From the NCBI GenBank assembly GCA_023413645.1, contig JAEZPN010000008.1, positions 1 to 14,567 on the forward strand: 14,567 nucleotides of DNA, read 5' to 3'. Under the pieces are notes generated by a model that made no database searches, was not told the DNA's origin, and worked only from the letters and a program-made list of their open reading frames with translations. The DNA is from Bacteroidota bacterium. GTDB taxonomy: Bacteria > Bacteroidota > Bacteroidia > Bacteroidales > Rikenellaceae. Positions 6,199 to 13,606 of this stretch are shown here, one piece after another. The first letter of the stretch is position 1. Every line of letters begins with the position of its first letter. A program made the translations under genes and the position numbers.

Positions 6199-8292
6199 AT
6201 GCGCGTAAGAATGACACAGAGCAAAGATATACAGAGAATGCGTGAGCTCGAGAAATTCCTCGAGCAGTGCAACTATCAATACTACGTCGAGAACAACCCC
6301 ACGATTTCGGACTTCGAGTTCGACGCATTACTGCGTGAGCTTCAAGACCTTGAGGCGAAATATCCCGACGAGGCAGATCCCAACTCCCCTACCCGCCGTG
6401 TGGGTAGCGACCTTACATCGGAGTTTGAGAGCGTCGAGCACCGCTACGCCATGCAGTCACTCGCCAACACCTACTCTTCGGAGGAGCTTGGCGAATGGAT
6501 CGACCGCATCACTCGCGAGGTTAGCGATGTGGAGTTTGTATGCGAGCTTAAGTTCGATGGCACTGCCATATCGCTTTGCTACGAAAATGGCGTATTGCAG
6601 CGCGCCGTAACACGTGGCGACGGCAAGCGTGGCGACGATGTAACAAACAATGTACGTACCATTGGTTCTGTGCCGATGAAGCTTCGCGGCGAGGACTACC
6701 CCGCGCTCTTTGAGATACGCGGCGAGATATACATGCCCTACGCATCATTCGACCGCCTAAACCGCGAGCGCGAGGCAGCGGGTGAAGCACCTATGGCAAA
6801 CCCTCGCAACGCCGCAGCTGGAACGCTCAAGCAGCAGTCCTCACAAGTGGTAGCACGCAGAGGTTTGGACTGCACACTCTACCATATTGCAGGCGACAGC
6901 CTCCCCTTTGCCACACACATCGAAAATCTTGAAGCGGCACGTACATGGGGATTCAAGGTTTCGGAGCATATGAAGGTGTGTCGCACACGCCAGGAGATTG
7001 AGGCATTCATAGCATATTGGGACACCGAGCGCAAGAATCTCCCCTTTGCCACCGACGGCATAGTCATCAAGGTTAACAGCTACGCACAGCAGCGCACCCT
7101 CGGTTCTACAGCCAAGGCTCCACGCTGGGCTGTAGCATACAAATTCCAGGCTGAGCGCGCACTAACACGCCTCGTTAGCGTCGACTTCCAAGTTGGTCGC
7201 ACAGGAGCTATTACTCCCGTTGCCAACCTCGAGCCCGTGCAGTTAGCGGGTACAGTCGTAAAGCGTGCATCGATACACAATGCCGACCAGATTGCAGCCC
7301 TCGACATACGCCTTGGCGACATGGTCTACGTCGAAAAGGGTGGCGAGATTATTCCAAAGATTACAGAGGTAGAACTCTCTGAGCGCCCCTCAGATAGCAA
7401 GCCATTTGAATATATCACCCACTGCCCCGAGTGTGGCAGCGAGCTTGTGCGCTACGAGGGCGAGGCAAAGCACTTCTGCCCCAATAGCGCAGAGTGCAAA
7501 CCACAAATCCTCGGTCGCATCGTACACTTCGTAGGTCGTAAGGCGATGGATATTGAGGGCCTTGGTGGCGAGACTATCGAGTTACTTTGGGAGAACGGCA
7601 TGCTCAAAAACATAGCCGACATCTACGACCTTAATCCTCAACAGTTGGCATCTCTACCCCGCTTAGGCGAGAAGTCAGCTGCCAACATCCTCGATGGCGT
7701 GCGTGCTTCAAAGGGCGTACCCTTCGAGCGTGTACTCTTTGCCCTTGGCATCCGCTTCGTGGGCGAGACCACAGCGAAATATCTCGCAGCACATTTCCGC
7801 ACTCTCGATGCCATATCTTCTGCTACCGTGGAGGAACTCTCCGAAGCGGAGGAGGTGGGTGCAAAAATTGCGGTGGCTATCACGGAGTACTTCGCCGATG
7901 AGCGCAACCGCGACATTGTGGAGCGCCTAAAGGGGGCAGGTCTTAAGTTCGAGATAGAGGAGAAGCAGCGCTCATCAAACGCTTTGGAGGGTAAGAGCGT
8001 TGTTATTTCAGGCAAGTTCGTAGGCCGCTCGCGTGACGATATGAAGGCACTTGTAGAGGAGCACGGAGGACGTAATCTTGCCGCCGTATCTGCCAACGTC
8101 GACTTCATCGTTGCAGGCGAGAACATGGGTCCCGCAAAGCGCCAAAAGGCCGAGAAACTTGGCGTAACGATACTAAGTGAGGAGGAGTTTATGGCAATGA
8201 TTGATGGGGCTCCCGTCGTAGAGAGCGTTCCAACCTCAGAGCCACAGCCCACAAAGGATGAGGTTAAACCTATCCAGGGCACACTATTTTAG
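6199..8292 (+). CDS. ligA: NAD+-dependent DNA ligase
   Basis: The 697-aa enzyme seals DNA nicks in replication and repair using NAD+. In order it shows the Ia domain (about 15-75, NYQYYVENNPTISDFEFDAL), the adenylation domain with the catalytic Lys in KFDG (K118) and the motifs RGDGKRGDDVT and EIRGEI, and DGIVIKV at 286-292. The OB domain follows (about 325-400), then a four-Cys zinc finger (CPEC at 409-412, CPNSAEC at 427-433), helix-hairpin-helix repeats (about 450-580) and a BRCT domain (about 595-668). A tail of about 28 residues, rich in Pro/Glu/Val, ends in PIQGTLF, which resembles a sliding-clamp-binding peptide. Family alignment starts near the second ATG at 6211 (MTQSKDIQRMRELEKFLEQC), which may be the true start. 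dapA follows after 26 bases. Confidence 0.97.
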   Translation: MRVRMTQSKDIQRMRELEKFLEQCNYQYYVENNPTISDFEFDALLRELQDLEAKYPDEADPNSPTRRVGSDLTSEFESVEHRYAMQSLANTYSSEELGEWIDRITREVSDVEFVCELKFDGTAISLCYENGVLQRAVTRGDGKRGDDVTNNVRTIGSVPMKLRGEDYPALFEIRGEIYMPYASFDRLNREREAAGEAPMANPRNAAAGTLKQQSSQVVARRGLDCTLYHIAGDSLPFATHIENLEAARTWGFKVSEHMKVCRTRQEIEAFIAYWDTERKNLPFATDGIVIKVNSYAQQRTLGSTAKAPRWAVAYKFQAERALTRLVSVDFQVGRTGAITPVANLEPVQLAGTVVKRASIHNADQIAALDIRLGDMVYVEKGGEIIPKITEVELSERPSDSKPFEYITHCPECGSELVRYEGEAKHFCPNSAECKPQILGRIVHFVGRKAMDIEGLGGETIELLWENGMLKNIADIYDLNPQQLASLPRLGEKSAANILDGVRASKGVPFERVLFALGIRFVGETTAKYLAAHFRTLDAISSATVEELSEAEEVGAKIAVAITEYFADERNRDIVERLKGAGLKFEIEEKQRSSNALEGKSVVISGKFVGRSRDDMKALVEEHGGRNLAAVSANVDFIVAGENMGPAKRQKAEKLGVTILSEEEFMAMIDGAPVVESVPTSEPQPTKDEVKPIQGTLF

Positions 8293-8318
8293 CAAACGTA
8301 AAAAATAAATATAGCAGT

Positions 8319-9206
8319 ATGACACAGGATATGATTAAGGGTGTAGGCGTTGCTCTTATCACCCCATTTAATAATTTCGAGGTAGACTACCCCGCATTGG
8401 AGCGCATGGTCGAGCATGTCATCGCAGGTGGCGTTGACTACATCGTGGCACTTGGTTCTACGGCAGAGACGGCAACACTCTCACTCGAGGAGCGACAGCA
8501 AGTCTACGACTTTATCGTCGAGCGCACAGCAGGCCGCGTGCCTATCGTTGTAGGCATGGGCAGCAACAACACTCATGAGTTGGTTGAGCAGTTGCGCACC
8601 TTCAATATGCACGATGCTGTGGCTATCCTCAGCGTTGTACCCTACTACAACAAACCCTCACAGGAGGGCATCTACCGCCACTACATAGCCGTTGCCGAGG
8701 CCTCTCCCGTACCAGTAATCCTCTACAACGTTCCTGGTCGCACGGGTGTCAACATGACCGCAGCAACAACCCTTCGTCTTGCTCACGCAAGCAGCAATAT
8801 TGTGGCCGTGAAGGAGGCATCTGGAAGCATCGAGCAGATGCAGGAGATTATAGATGGTAAGCCCGAGAACTTTCTCGTAATTTCGGGTGACGACGGCATC
8901 ACCGTAGAGCTTGTTAAGCGTGGTGGTGCAGGAGTTATCTCTGTGGCAGCCAACGCCTTTCCCGAGCGTTTCTGCCGTTGCATACACGATGCTATAGAGG
9001 GCAACTTCACCGAGGCTGAAAAGGCTATGGAGAACTTCTCAGAGCCAATATCATTGCTCTTTAAGGAGGGCAACCCCACAGGCGTCAAGACCATGACCAC
9101 GGTTATGAATCTCACCAGCGCCGAGGTACGTCTACCCCTTGTCGAGGGCACCAAAGCCCTCTTTGAGGATACAAAAAATAGCGTTGCAAAGTACGATTTA
9201 AAGTAG
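8319..9206 (+). CDS. dapA: 4-hydroxy-tetrahydrodipicolinate synthase
   Basis: The 295-aa TIM-barrel lyase condenses pyruvate with aspartate semialdehyde, the first committed step toward diaminopimelate (peptidoglycan) and lysine. The Schiff-base Lys is K165 in AVKEASG. The catalytic Tyr is Y136 and the substrate-binding Arg is R141, in YNVPGRTGVN. The Tyr supplied across the dimer interface is Y110 in PYYNKPSQEG. The pyruvate loop reads LGSTAETATL, so the first of the two usual Thr residues (GTTGE in E. coli) is Ser47, a conservative change. GDDGI and the NPTGVKTM region near the C-terminus are also typical. Length and motifs are complete. It sits 26 bases after ligA and 44 bases before the DUF4919 gene, with no promoter or terminator between, so one transcript is likely. 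Confidence 0.96.
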   Translation: MTQDMIKGVGVALITPFNNFEVDYPALERMVEHVIAGGVDYIVALGSTAETATLSLEERQQVYDFIVERTAGRVPIVVGMGSNNTHELVEQLRTFNMHDAVAILSVVPYYNKPSQEGIYRHYIAVAEASPVPVILYNVPGRTGVNMTAATTLRLAHASSNIVAVKEASGSIEQMQEIIDGKPENFLVISGDDGITVELVKRGGAGVISVAANAFPERFCRCIHDAIEGNFTEAEKAMENFSEPISLLFKEGNPTGVKTMTTVMNLTSAEVRLPLVEGTKALFEDTKNSVAKYDLK

Positions 9207-9250
9207 TGTGTGCGTTGGTCACTAAACCGACTTTAACACACTCAGATACT

Positions 9251-10036
9251 ATGAGACACATAACGCAACTGCTGCTTCTATTTGCACTTATCACACCCGC
9301 CACACTTAGCGTCCAGGAAACAAATCCTCTCATGGCAAGTGAGGCCGAGGTGACACTGCATATTCCCGACGAGGATGACGTCATACACCAGACGCTCGCA
9401 ACCTCGTCGCCATATTACTATACCAACCTCATGCTCAAGTATCGCAACGGCACAGAACCCCTCACCGATCTTGAGTATCACTACCTCTACTATGGCTATA
9501 TGTATCAGGAGGAGTACCGCCCATTTGCCGAGAATACAGCACTCGATAGGATGCTACTCGTCATGGTGGGTATCAACCCCGACCAGCCTACGGTAATGCA
9601 ACTCGAGGCGCTCATAGAGAATGGTATAGCAGCAATGGAGGTAGACCCATTTAACCCCAAGGTACTCAACATGATGGCATACGCATATGGAGCCCTCGAA
9701 GACCCCCAACGCGAACAGTTATACTACAACCATCTCAACGGCATACTCTCGACCATCGAGCGCTCGGGAACAGGCCTCAAAGAGGGTGATAGATGGCATG
9801 TGCTGATGTTCTCACACGCCTACGACCTACTTGCGTCTAAGGGTTACTCCTATAGCGAAAGCCGCATCATTAGTCGCGAGGCAATGTTTGTACCCATAGC
9901 TCAACGACCCAAGGAGCGTATCAAGGGTTTCTACTTCGACTATAGTCGCATCTACCGCAATAAGCCCGACGATGTTACATTCAAGCGTGACCGCACATGG
10001 CAGTTTAACAACCTCAAACCACAAGAATACAAATAG
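9251..10036 (+). CDS. DUF4919-family exported protein
   Basis: The ATG at 9251 starts a 261-aa protein with a signal peptide (MRHITQLLLLFALITPATLS). A frame extended upstream from a GTG at 9206 would overlap the dapA stop and place residues before the signal sequence, so I reject it. The core SSPYYYTNLMLKYRNGTEPL (52-71) and the following EYHYLYYGYMYQEEYRPF (75-92) are the hallmark of the DUF4919 family of Bacteroidota. Helical, repeat-like sequence follows (about 95-230), with conserved-looking patches such as NPKVLNMMAYAYGALEDP and FYFDYSRIYRN. Family function is unknown. The protein is predicted to be periplasmic. Position behind dapA probably reflects shared transcription rather than shared chemistry. 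The C11 protease downstream has its own promoter. Confidence 0.85.
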   Translation: MRHITQLLLLFALITPATLSVQETNPLMASEAEVTLHIPDEDDVIHQTLATSSPYYYTNLMLKYRNGTEPLTDLEYHYLYYGYMYQEEYRPFAENTALDRMLLVMVGINPDQPTVMQLEALIENGIAAMEVDPFNPKVLNMMAYAYGALEDPQREQLYYNHLNGILSTIERSGTGLKEGDRWHVLMFSHAYDLLASKGYSYSESRIISREAMFVPIAQRPKERIKGFYFDYSRIYRNKPDDVTFKRDRTWQFNNLKPQEYK

Positions 10037-10040
10037 AGGG

Positions 10041-10070
10041 TTGGGCGAGAAGATAATTTTATTATCTTTG
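10041..10070 (+). promoter_or_regulatory. promoter of the C11 protease gene
   Basis: TTG (10041-10043), 19 bases, then TATCTTTG (10063-10070) lie directly after the stop codon of the DUF4919 gene. Transcription would start near 10077 and leave a leader of about 19 bases before the ATG at 10096. Confidence 0.8.
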
Positions 10071-10095
10071 TGCCGTTTTAAACCAAAGAGTTAGA

Positions 10096-11622
10096 ATGAG
10101 AAAGATATATTTCCTACTTATCACACTATTTTCGTTACTCACACTCAGTGCTTGTGAGTGCAACACAAAGTACGTCTACGATATGCGCGTCGTTGACCAG
10201 GTAAAATTCAACTACGACGACACAAGCGGCGAGATAACCTACACGCTGCATAAAGACGTAGACCCCGCAACGGTTAAGGTATCGGCAACGACAAATGCTA
10301 CATGGATAACCTCTATCGACAGCAGCAACGATGGTGTGATAAAATTGACGTTCGAGGAGAATAGCGACAACAAGTCGCGCACGGCAACCGTTACTCTCAC
10401 AGCAACATCACACGTAACGAAGAAGATTAAAGTTGTGCAGTATGGCATTCCGCCCAAGGAGGTTAACCATACCCTCATGTTTGTATTCATGGGCACGAGT
10501 CTTAATCGCTACTTCAACACCAACCTCGAAGATGTGGAGAAGGCTATCAACACAGGCATCCTCGGCGACTCAAACCGCATACTCTTCTTCCGCCAAGATA
10601 CCCCACAGCGAGGCCACATCAGCGAGTTGTGCTACGATCCCACAACAAAGAGTTGCAACGAGCGCCGTGTAGAGGACAACATCACCCTACCCAGCACGCA
10701 GCTCACACCCGACATCCTTGCATCATACATCAACACCATGATTGCAGAGGCCCCCGCACAGCGCTACGGCATCGTGCTTGCAGGTCACGGCACGGCATGG
10801 GTTACACGCGATGCCATAAGAGAGGAGAAGAGTGCATCGACATTTAGCTCATCAACAAGCGGCGTGTGGACACCTGCAATTGGCGCGGAGGTAACACGTG
10901 CATATGGCGAGGAACCCAACGTCCATCTCAATATTTCGGAGCTTGCAGATGCTATCGACCAGTTAGATGCAAAGATCGACTACATACTCTTCGACGCTTG
11001 CTTCATGTCAAACATCGAGTCCATCTACGACCTTCGCAACTCGGCAAACTACATCATCGCCTCACCATGCGAAATTATGGGACGTGGTTTCCCCTATGAG
11101 CGCACTCTACCCTATCTATTTACAGACGATGGCATGACCACCGACTACATTAAGGCAGCGGAGAGCTACTATAAATTCTACCGCGACGAGTATGTAGGCA
11201 ACTCTCGTAGCGGCTCTATTGCCGTAATCGATTGCCACGAGGTTGCAGCACTCGCAGATGCAACTAAGGGTGTACTTGAGAGCATGTCAAAAGACTACTA
11301 CAGCCGCTCAATCCTACAGAGCTACGAAGGTCAGACCCCTCACCACTTCTTCGACTTCGGTGAGTGGGTAAACTTCGTCGCAACAGACAGCGAGGCACTC
11401 GAGACATTCAACACTCAGCTTGCAAAGACTGTGATTGCTAAGTACACGCTCGAGACCTTCTACTCGGCATATGGTTCGTACGGCACACACGACATCAACC
11501 TCGACATCTACTCGGGTGTTACGACCTCTGCTCCCACCGAGGCGTATATCTACAGCTATATGTGTACCACTGATTGGTATCAATATGTATGGCCTCGCAA
11601 TGCTAAAGAGATAGTCGAGTAG
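10096..11622 (+). CDS. clostripain-family (C11) cysteine protease lipoprotein with a BACON domain
   Basis: The 508-aa product has a lipoprotein signal ending LTLSAC, with C20 the lipidated residue. Residues about 28-117 look like a BACON-type beta domain: ATTNATWITSI, then SRTATVTLTATSHVTKKIKV and VVQYG. BACON domains often sit between the membrane anchor and an enzyme domain in gut Bacteroidota. From about 123 the C11 peptidase fold begins (VNHTLMFVFMGTSLNRYF). The catalytic His is H231 in IVLAGHGTAW and the catalytic Cys is C302 in YILFDACFMSNIES. A helical C-terminal part follows (about 350-460). C11 enzymes cut after Arg or Lys, and some self-activate at a basic site. This one is expected on the cell surface or facing the periplasm. 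Substrate is unknown. It has its own promoter and no obvious terminator before ffh. Confidence 0.92.
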   Translation: MRKIYFLLITLFSLLTLSACECNTKYVYDMRVVDQVKFNYDDTSGEITYTLHKDVDPATVKVSATTNATWITSIDSSNDGVIKLTFEENSDNKSRTATVTLTATSHVTKKIKVVQYGIPPKEVNHTLMFVFMGTSLNRYFNTNLEDVEKAINTGILGDSNRILFFRQDTPQRGHISELCYDPTTKSCNERRVEDNITLPSTQLTPDILASYINTMIAEAPAQRYGIVLAGHGTAWVTRDAIREEKSASTFSSSTSGVWTPAIGAEVTRAYGEEPNVHLNISELADAIDQLDAKIDYILFDACFMSNIESIYDLRNSANYIIASPCEIMGRGFPYERTLPYLFTDDGMTTDYIKAAESYYKFYRDEYVGNSRSGSIAVIDCHEVAALADATKGVLESMSKDYYSRSILQSYEGQTPHHFFDFGEWVNFVATDSEALETFNTQLAKTVIAKYTLETFYSAYGSYGTHDINLDIYSGVTTSAPTEAYIYSYMCTTDWYQYVWPRNAKEIVE

Positions 11623-11642
11623 GAAAATTAAGATATATTTTA

Positions 11643-11650
11643 TATCTTTG
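11643..11650 (+). promoter_or_regulatory. promoter of ffh
   Basis: TATCTTTG at 11643-11650, followed by TGCCC, nearly repeats the start region of the C11 promoter. No TTG stands at the expected upstream distance, so only the -7 element supports it. The leader to the ATG at 11695 would be about 38 bases. Confidence 0.6.
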
Positions 11651-11694
11651 TGCCCAATTTCAGAGGAATAATAATATAAAAGCTCTATAACAAC

Positions 11695-13035
11695 ATGTTT
11701 GAAAATCTAACCGCGAAACTCGAACGCTCGTTTAAGATACTTAAGGGCGAGGGTCGAATCACAGAGATTAACGTCGCTGAGACACTCAAGGAGATACGTC
11801 GTGCACTTATCGACGCCGATGTAAACTACAAAGTGGCTAAGTCATTCACCGACGAGGTGAAGCAGAAGGCATTGGGTCAGGATGTACTCCGCTCAGTGAA
11901 GCCTGGTCAGATGATGACAAAGATTGTGCGCGACGAGCTCGCAGCACTTATGGGTGGCACAGCCACAGATATCAGCCTCGAGGGCAACCCCGCAGTCATC
12001 CTCATCGCAGGTTTGCAGGGTTCTGGTAAGACAACATTCTCTGGTAAGCTTGCTTCGTTCCTCAAGAGCAAGAAGGGTCGCCAGGTGTTGCTCGTTGCAG
12101 GTGACGTTTACCGCCCTGCTGCTATCGACCAGCTTAAGATCCTCGGTGAGACCGTAGGCGTAGAGGTATATACCGAGCCAGGCAACAACAACCCCGTACA
12201 GATTGCCGAGAACGCTATCAAGTACGCAAAGCAGAAGTCATACAACACCGTTATCGTCGATACTGCAGGTCGTTTGGCTGTAGACGAGGCGATGATGGTC
12301 GAGATTACAGCTATCAAGGCTGCAGTTAACCCCTCGGAGACACTCTTTGTTGTGGACTCAATGACTGGTCAGGATGCAGTAAACACGGCTAAGGAGTTCA
12401 ACGATCGCCTCGACTTCGACGGCGTGGTACTAACTAAGCTCGATGGTGACACACGTGGTGGTGCTGCAATCTCAATCCGCTCAGTCGTAGATAAGCCTCT
12501 TAAGTTTATCTCGTCTGGCGAGAAGATGGATGCCCTCCAGGTATTCCACCCCGAGCGTATGGCAGACCGTATCCTCGGCATGGGTGACGTTGTATCACTC
12601 GTAGAGCGCGCACAGGAGCAGTTCGACGAGGAGGAGGCACGTAAGCTCAAGAAGAAGTTGATGAAGGATCAGTTCAACTTCAACGACTTCCGCGACCAGA
12701 TTAACCAGGTTAAGAAGATAGGCAACCTCAAGGATCTCGCATCGATGATCCCTGGCATGGGTAAGGCCCTCAAGGATATAGACATTCCAGATGACGCTTT
12801 CAAGCAGACAGAGGCTATCATCGACTCTATGACACCCGCCGAGCGCGAGAACCCCGAGATCATCAACGCTAGCCGCCGCGAGCGTATCGCCAAGGGTTCA
12901 GGCACTCAGCTTGCAGACGTAAACCGCCTCATCAAGCAGTTCGACCAGACACGCAAGATGATGAAGACTGTGGCGAGTGGCAACATGCAGCAGCGCATGC
13001 AGCAGATGCGTCAGATGAGCAAGCGCAGAAGATAA
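11695..13035 (+). CDS. ffh: signal recognition particle GTPase (Ffh/SRP54)
   Basis: The 446-aa SRP protein binds signal sequences emerging from the ribosome and delivers them to FtsY at the membrane. The N domain (1-90) starts MFENLTAKLERSFKILKGEG. The G domain has GLQGSGKTT (106-114), DVYRPAAIDQL (137-147), DTAGR (189-193) and TKLDGD (247-252). The Met-rich M domain begins near 320. It includes the loop around MIPGMGKAL (351-359) and the 4.5S RNA-binding helix NASRRERIAKGSGT (391-404), and the protein ends MQQMRQMSKRRR. Length and motif order are those of a complete family member. It stands alone with its own promoter; the next gene is tRNA-Lys. No classical terminator is visible in the 78 bases between its stop and the tRNA promoter. 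Confidence 0.97.
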   Translation: MFENLTAKLERSFKILKGEGRITEINVAETLKEIRRALIDADVNYKVAKSFTDEVKQKALGQDVLRSVKPGQMMTKIVRDELAALMGGTATDISLEGNPAVILIAGLQGSGKTTFSGKLASFLKSKKGRQVLLVAGDVYRPAAIDQLKILGETVGVEVYTEPGNNNPVQIAENAIKYAKQKSYNTVIVDTAGRLAVDEAMMVEITAIKAAVNPSETLFVVDSMTGQDAVNTAKEFNDRLDFDGVVLTKLDGDTRGGAAISIRSVVDKPLKFISSGEKMDALQVFHPERMADRILGMGDVVSLVERAQEQFDEEEARKLKKKLMKDQFNFNDFRDQINQVKKIGNLKDLASMIPGMGKALKDIDIPDDAFKQTEAIIDSMTPAERENPEIINASRRERIAKGSGTQLADVNRLIKQFDQTRKMMKTVASGNMQQRMQQMRQMSKRRR

Positions 13036-13113
13036 AAACAGGGTAGTAAAATTCCATAATAGGAGGCAAAACGGGGATAATATCGTCCTAAACACCAAAT
13101 TTCGCCATACTAT

Positions 13114-13144
13114 TTTGGTAAAATAAAAATATTTACTATCTTTG
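13114..13144 (+). promoter_or_regulatory. promoter of the tRNA-Lys gene
   Basis: TTTG (13114-13117), 19 bases, then TATCTTTG (13137-13144) match both elements of the Bacteroidota consensus. The 5' leader of the tRNA precursor would be about 27 bases. Confidence 0.85.
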
Positions 13145-13177
13145 CACCACCAAACGCGAAAGCATTGGTACATCGGA

Positions 13178-13253
13178 GAATCCGTAGCTCAGTAGGTAGA
13201 GCACAACACTTTTAATGTTGGGGTCCCGGGTTCGAACCCCGGCGGATTCACCA
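13178..13253 (+). tRNA. tRNA-Lys (anticodon TTT)
   Basis: The 76 bases fold as a full cloverleaf. The acceptor stem GAATCCG pairs with CGGATTC. The D arm is GCTC/GAGC. The anticodon arm CAACA/TGTTG carries the loop CTTTTAA, so the anticodon is TTT (Lys, reading AAA and AAG). The T arm CCGGG/CCCGG closes the loop TTCGAAC. The discriminator is A and CCA is encoded at 13251-13253. The last 23 bases, plus two more after CCA, recur exactly at 13483-13507, so this gene appears to have served as an integration site. Confidence 0.97.
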
Positions 13254-13255
13254 CT
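13231..13255 (+). repeat. putative att site, copy 1 (inside the intact tRNA-Lys)
   Basis: These 25 bases run from the T-loop (TTCGAAC) through the acceptor 3' strand and CCA to the two bases CT. They are identical to 13483-13507. Tyrosine-family integrases commonly use this part of tRNA genes as the crossover region. The match ends on both sides exactly where the flanking sequences diverge. Confidence 0.8.
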
Positions 13256-13262
13256 TGAACGA

Positions 13263-13292
13263 GCAACAGAGTTTATCTCTGTTGCTTTTTTT
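13263..13292 (+). terminator. terminator after tRNA-Lys
   Basis: GCAACAGAG (13263-13271) pairs perfectly with CTCTGTTGC (13277-13285) around the loop TTTAT. A run of seven T follows. It ends the tRNA-Lys transcript. Confidence 0.92.
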
Positions 13293-13341
13293 GTTTTGTT
13301 TTATTTTGAAGCAAGCCTCAACTAAAACACAACAAAAAAAT

Positions 13342-13483
13342 TACTTGCTAGCAAGTAGCTCGTTCTCATATCCACCGCGCTTGCTCACATAATACGGGTT
13401 GAGCCGATATGAGGCAGAGTTATTGCTCGACACTTCGTGTCTACGCTTTTATTATAAGGTATCGGCTCTATGGCTAAAGCCAT
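13342..13483. other. structured insert between the two att-like repeats, no intact gene
   Basis: The stretch holds a perfect 16-base palindrome TACTTGCTAGCAAGTA (13342-13357). A long-range inverted repeat GAGCCGATA (13401-13409) / TATCGGCTC (13460-13468) follows, enclosing a small hairpin GACAC-TTC-GTGTC (13429-13441). The palindrome ATGGCTAAAGCCAT (13470-13483) abuts the second att copy. On the minus strand a stop-to-stop frame (13448-13341) reads KRRHEVSSNNSASYRLNPYY and on to ENELLASK, without an ATG. It could be the C-terminal remnant of a coding sequence or chance. The dense palindromes suggest recombinase-binding or replication sites of a mobile element, or a structured RNA. Function is not established. 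Confidence 0.5.
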
Positions 13484-13507
13484 TCGAACCCCGGCGGATT
13501 CACCACT
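13483..13507 (+). repeat. putative att site, copy 2 (displaced 3' end of tRNA-Lys)
   Basis: This is an exact 25-base copy of 13231-13255, without the 5' two-thirds of a tRNA. The DNA upstream of it (13400-13482) does not resemble the tRNA body, so a decayed tandem tRNA gene is unlikely. It is better explained as the far end of an integrated element, or the scar of one. A second terminator follows it directly, as the original tRNA terminator would. Confidence 0.8.
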
Positions 13508-13510
13508 CCA

Positions 13511-13541
13511 GACAGCAACTTTTTAGTTGCTGTCTTTTTTT
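13511..13541 (+). terminator. second terminator, after the displaced tRNA 3' end
   Basis: GACAGCAACT (13511-13520) pairs perfectly with AGTTGCTGTC (13525-13534) around a TTTT loop. Seven T follow. Its spacing from CCA (5 bases) resembles that of the first terminator (9 bases), consistent with its being the ancestral tRNA-Lys terminator pushed away by an insertion. Confidence 0.92.
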
Positions 13542-13606
13542 GTTATTAAAGTTCTTAGATTGACAGCCTTTGGGGTTCGAAGAGTGAAGTAATGTTGTGT
13601 ATCGTA

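Noticed and set aside
7638..8282. A 214-codon open frame on the minus strand
   Set aside because: It lies wholly inside ligA. Its Ser/Arg-rich translation is what an opposite-strand shadow of a biased coding region gives, and ligA's BRCT and helix-hairpin-helix motifs are clear.
9206..9250. A GTG start at 9206 extending the DUF4919 protein by 15 residues
   Set aside because: It overlaps the dapA stop and puts polar residues before a clean signal peptide that begins with the ATG at 9251.
13400..13507. A second, decayed tRNA-Lys gene
   Set aside because: Only the last 23 tRNA bases are present. The preceding 80 bases show no D arm, anticodon arm or acceptor 5' strand, even degenerate, so an att-type duplication fits better.
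13565..13580. A third tRNA-like fragment (GGGGTTCGAA)
   Set aside because: Only about ten bases resemble a T-loop and nothing around them pairs, so chance is sufficient.
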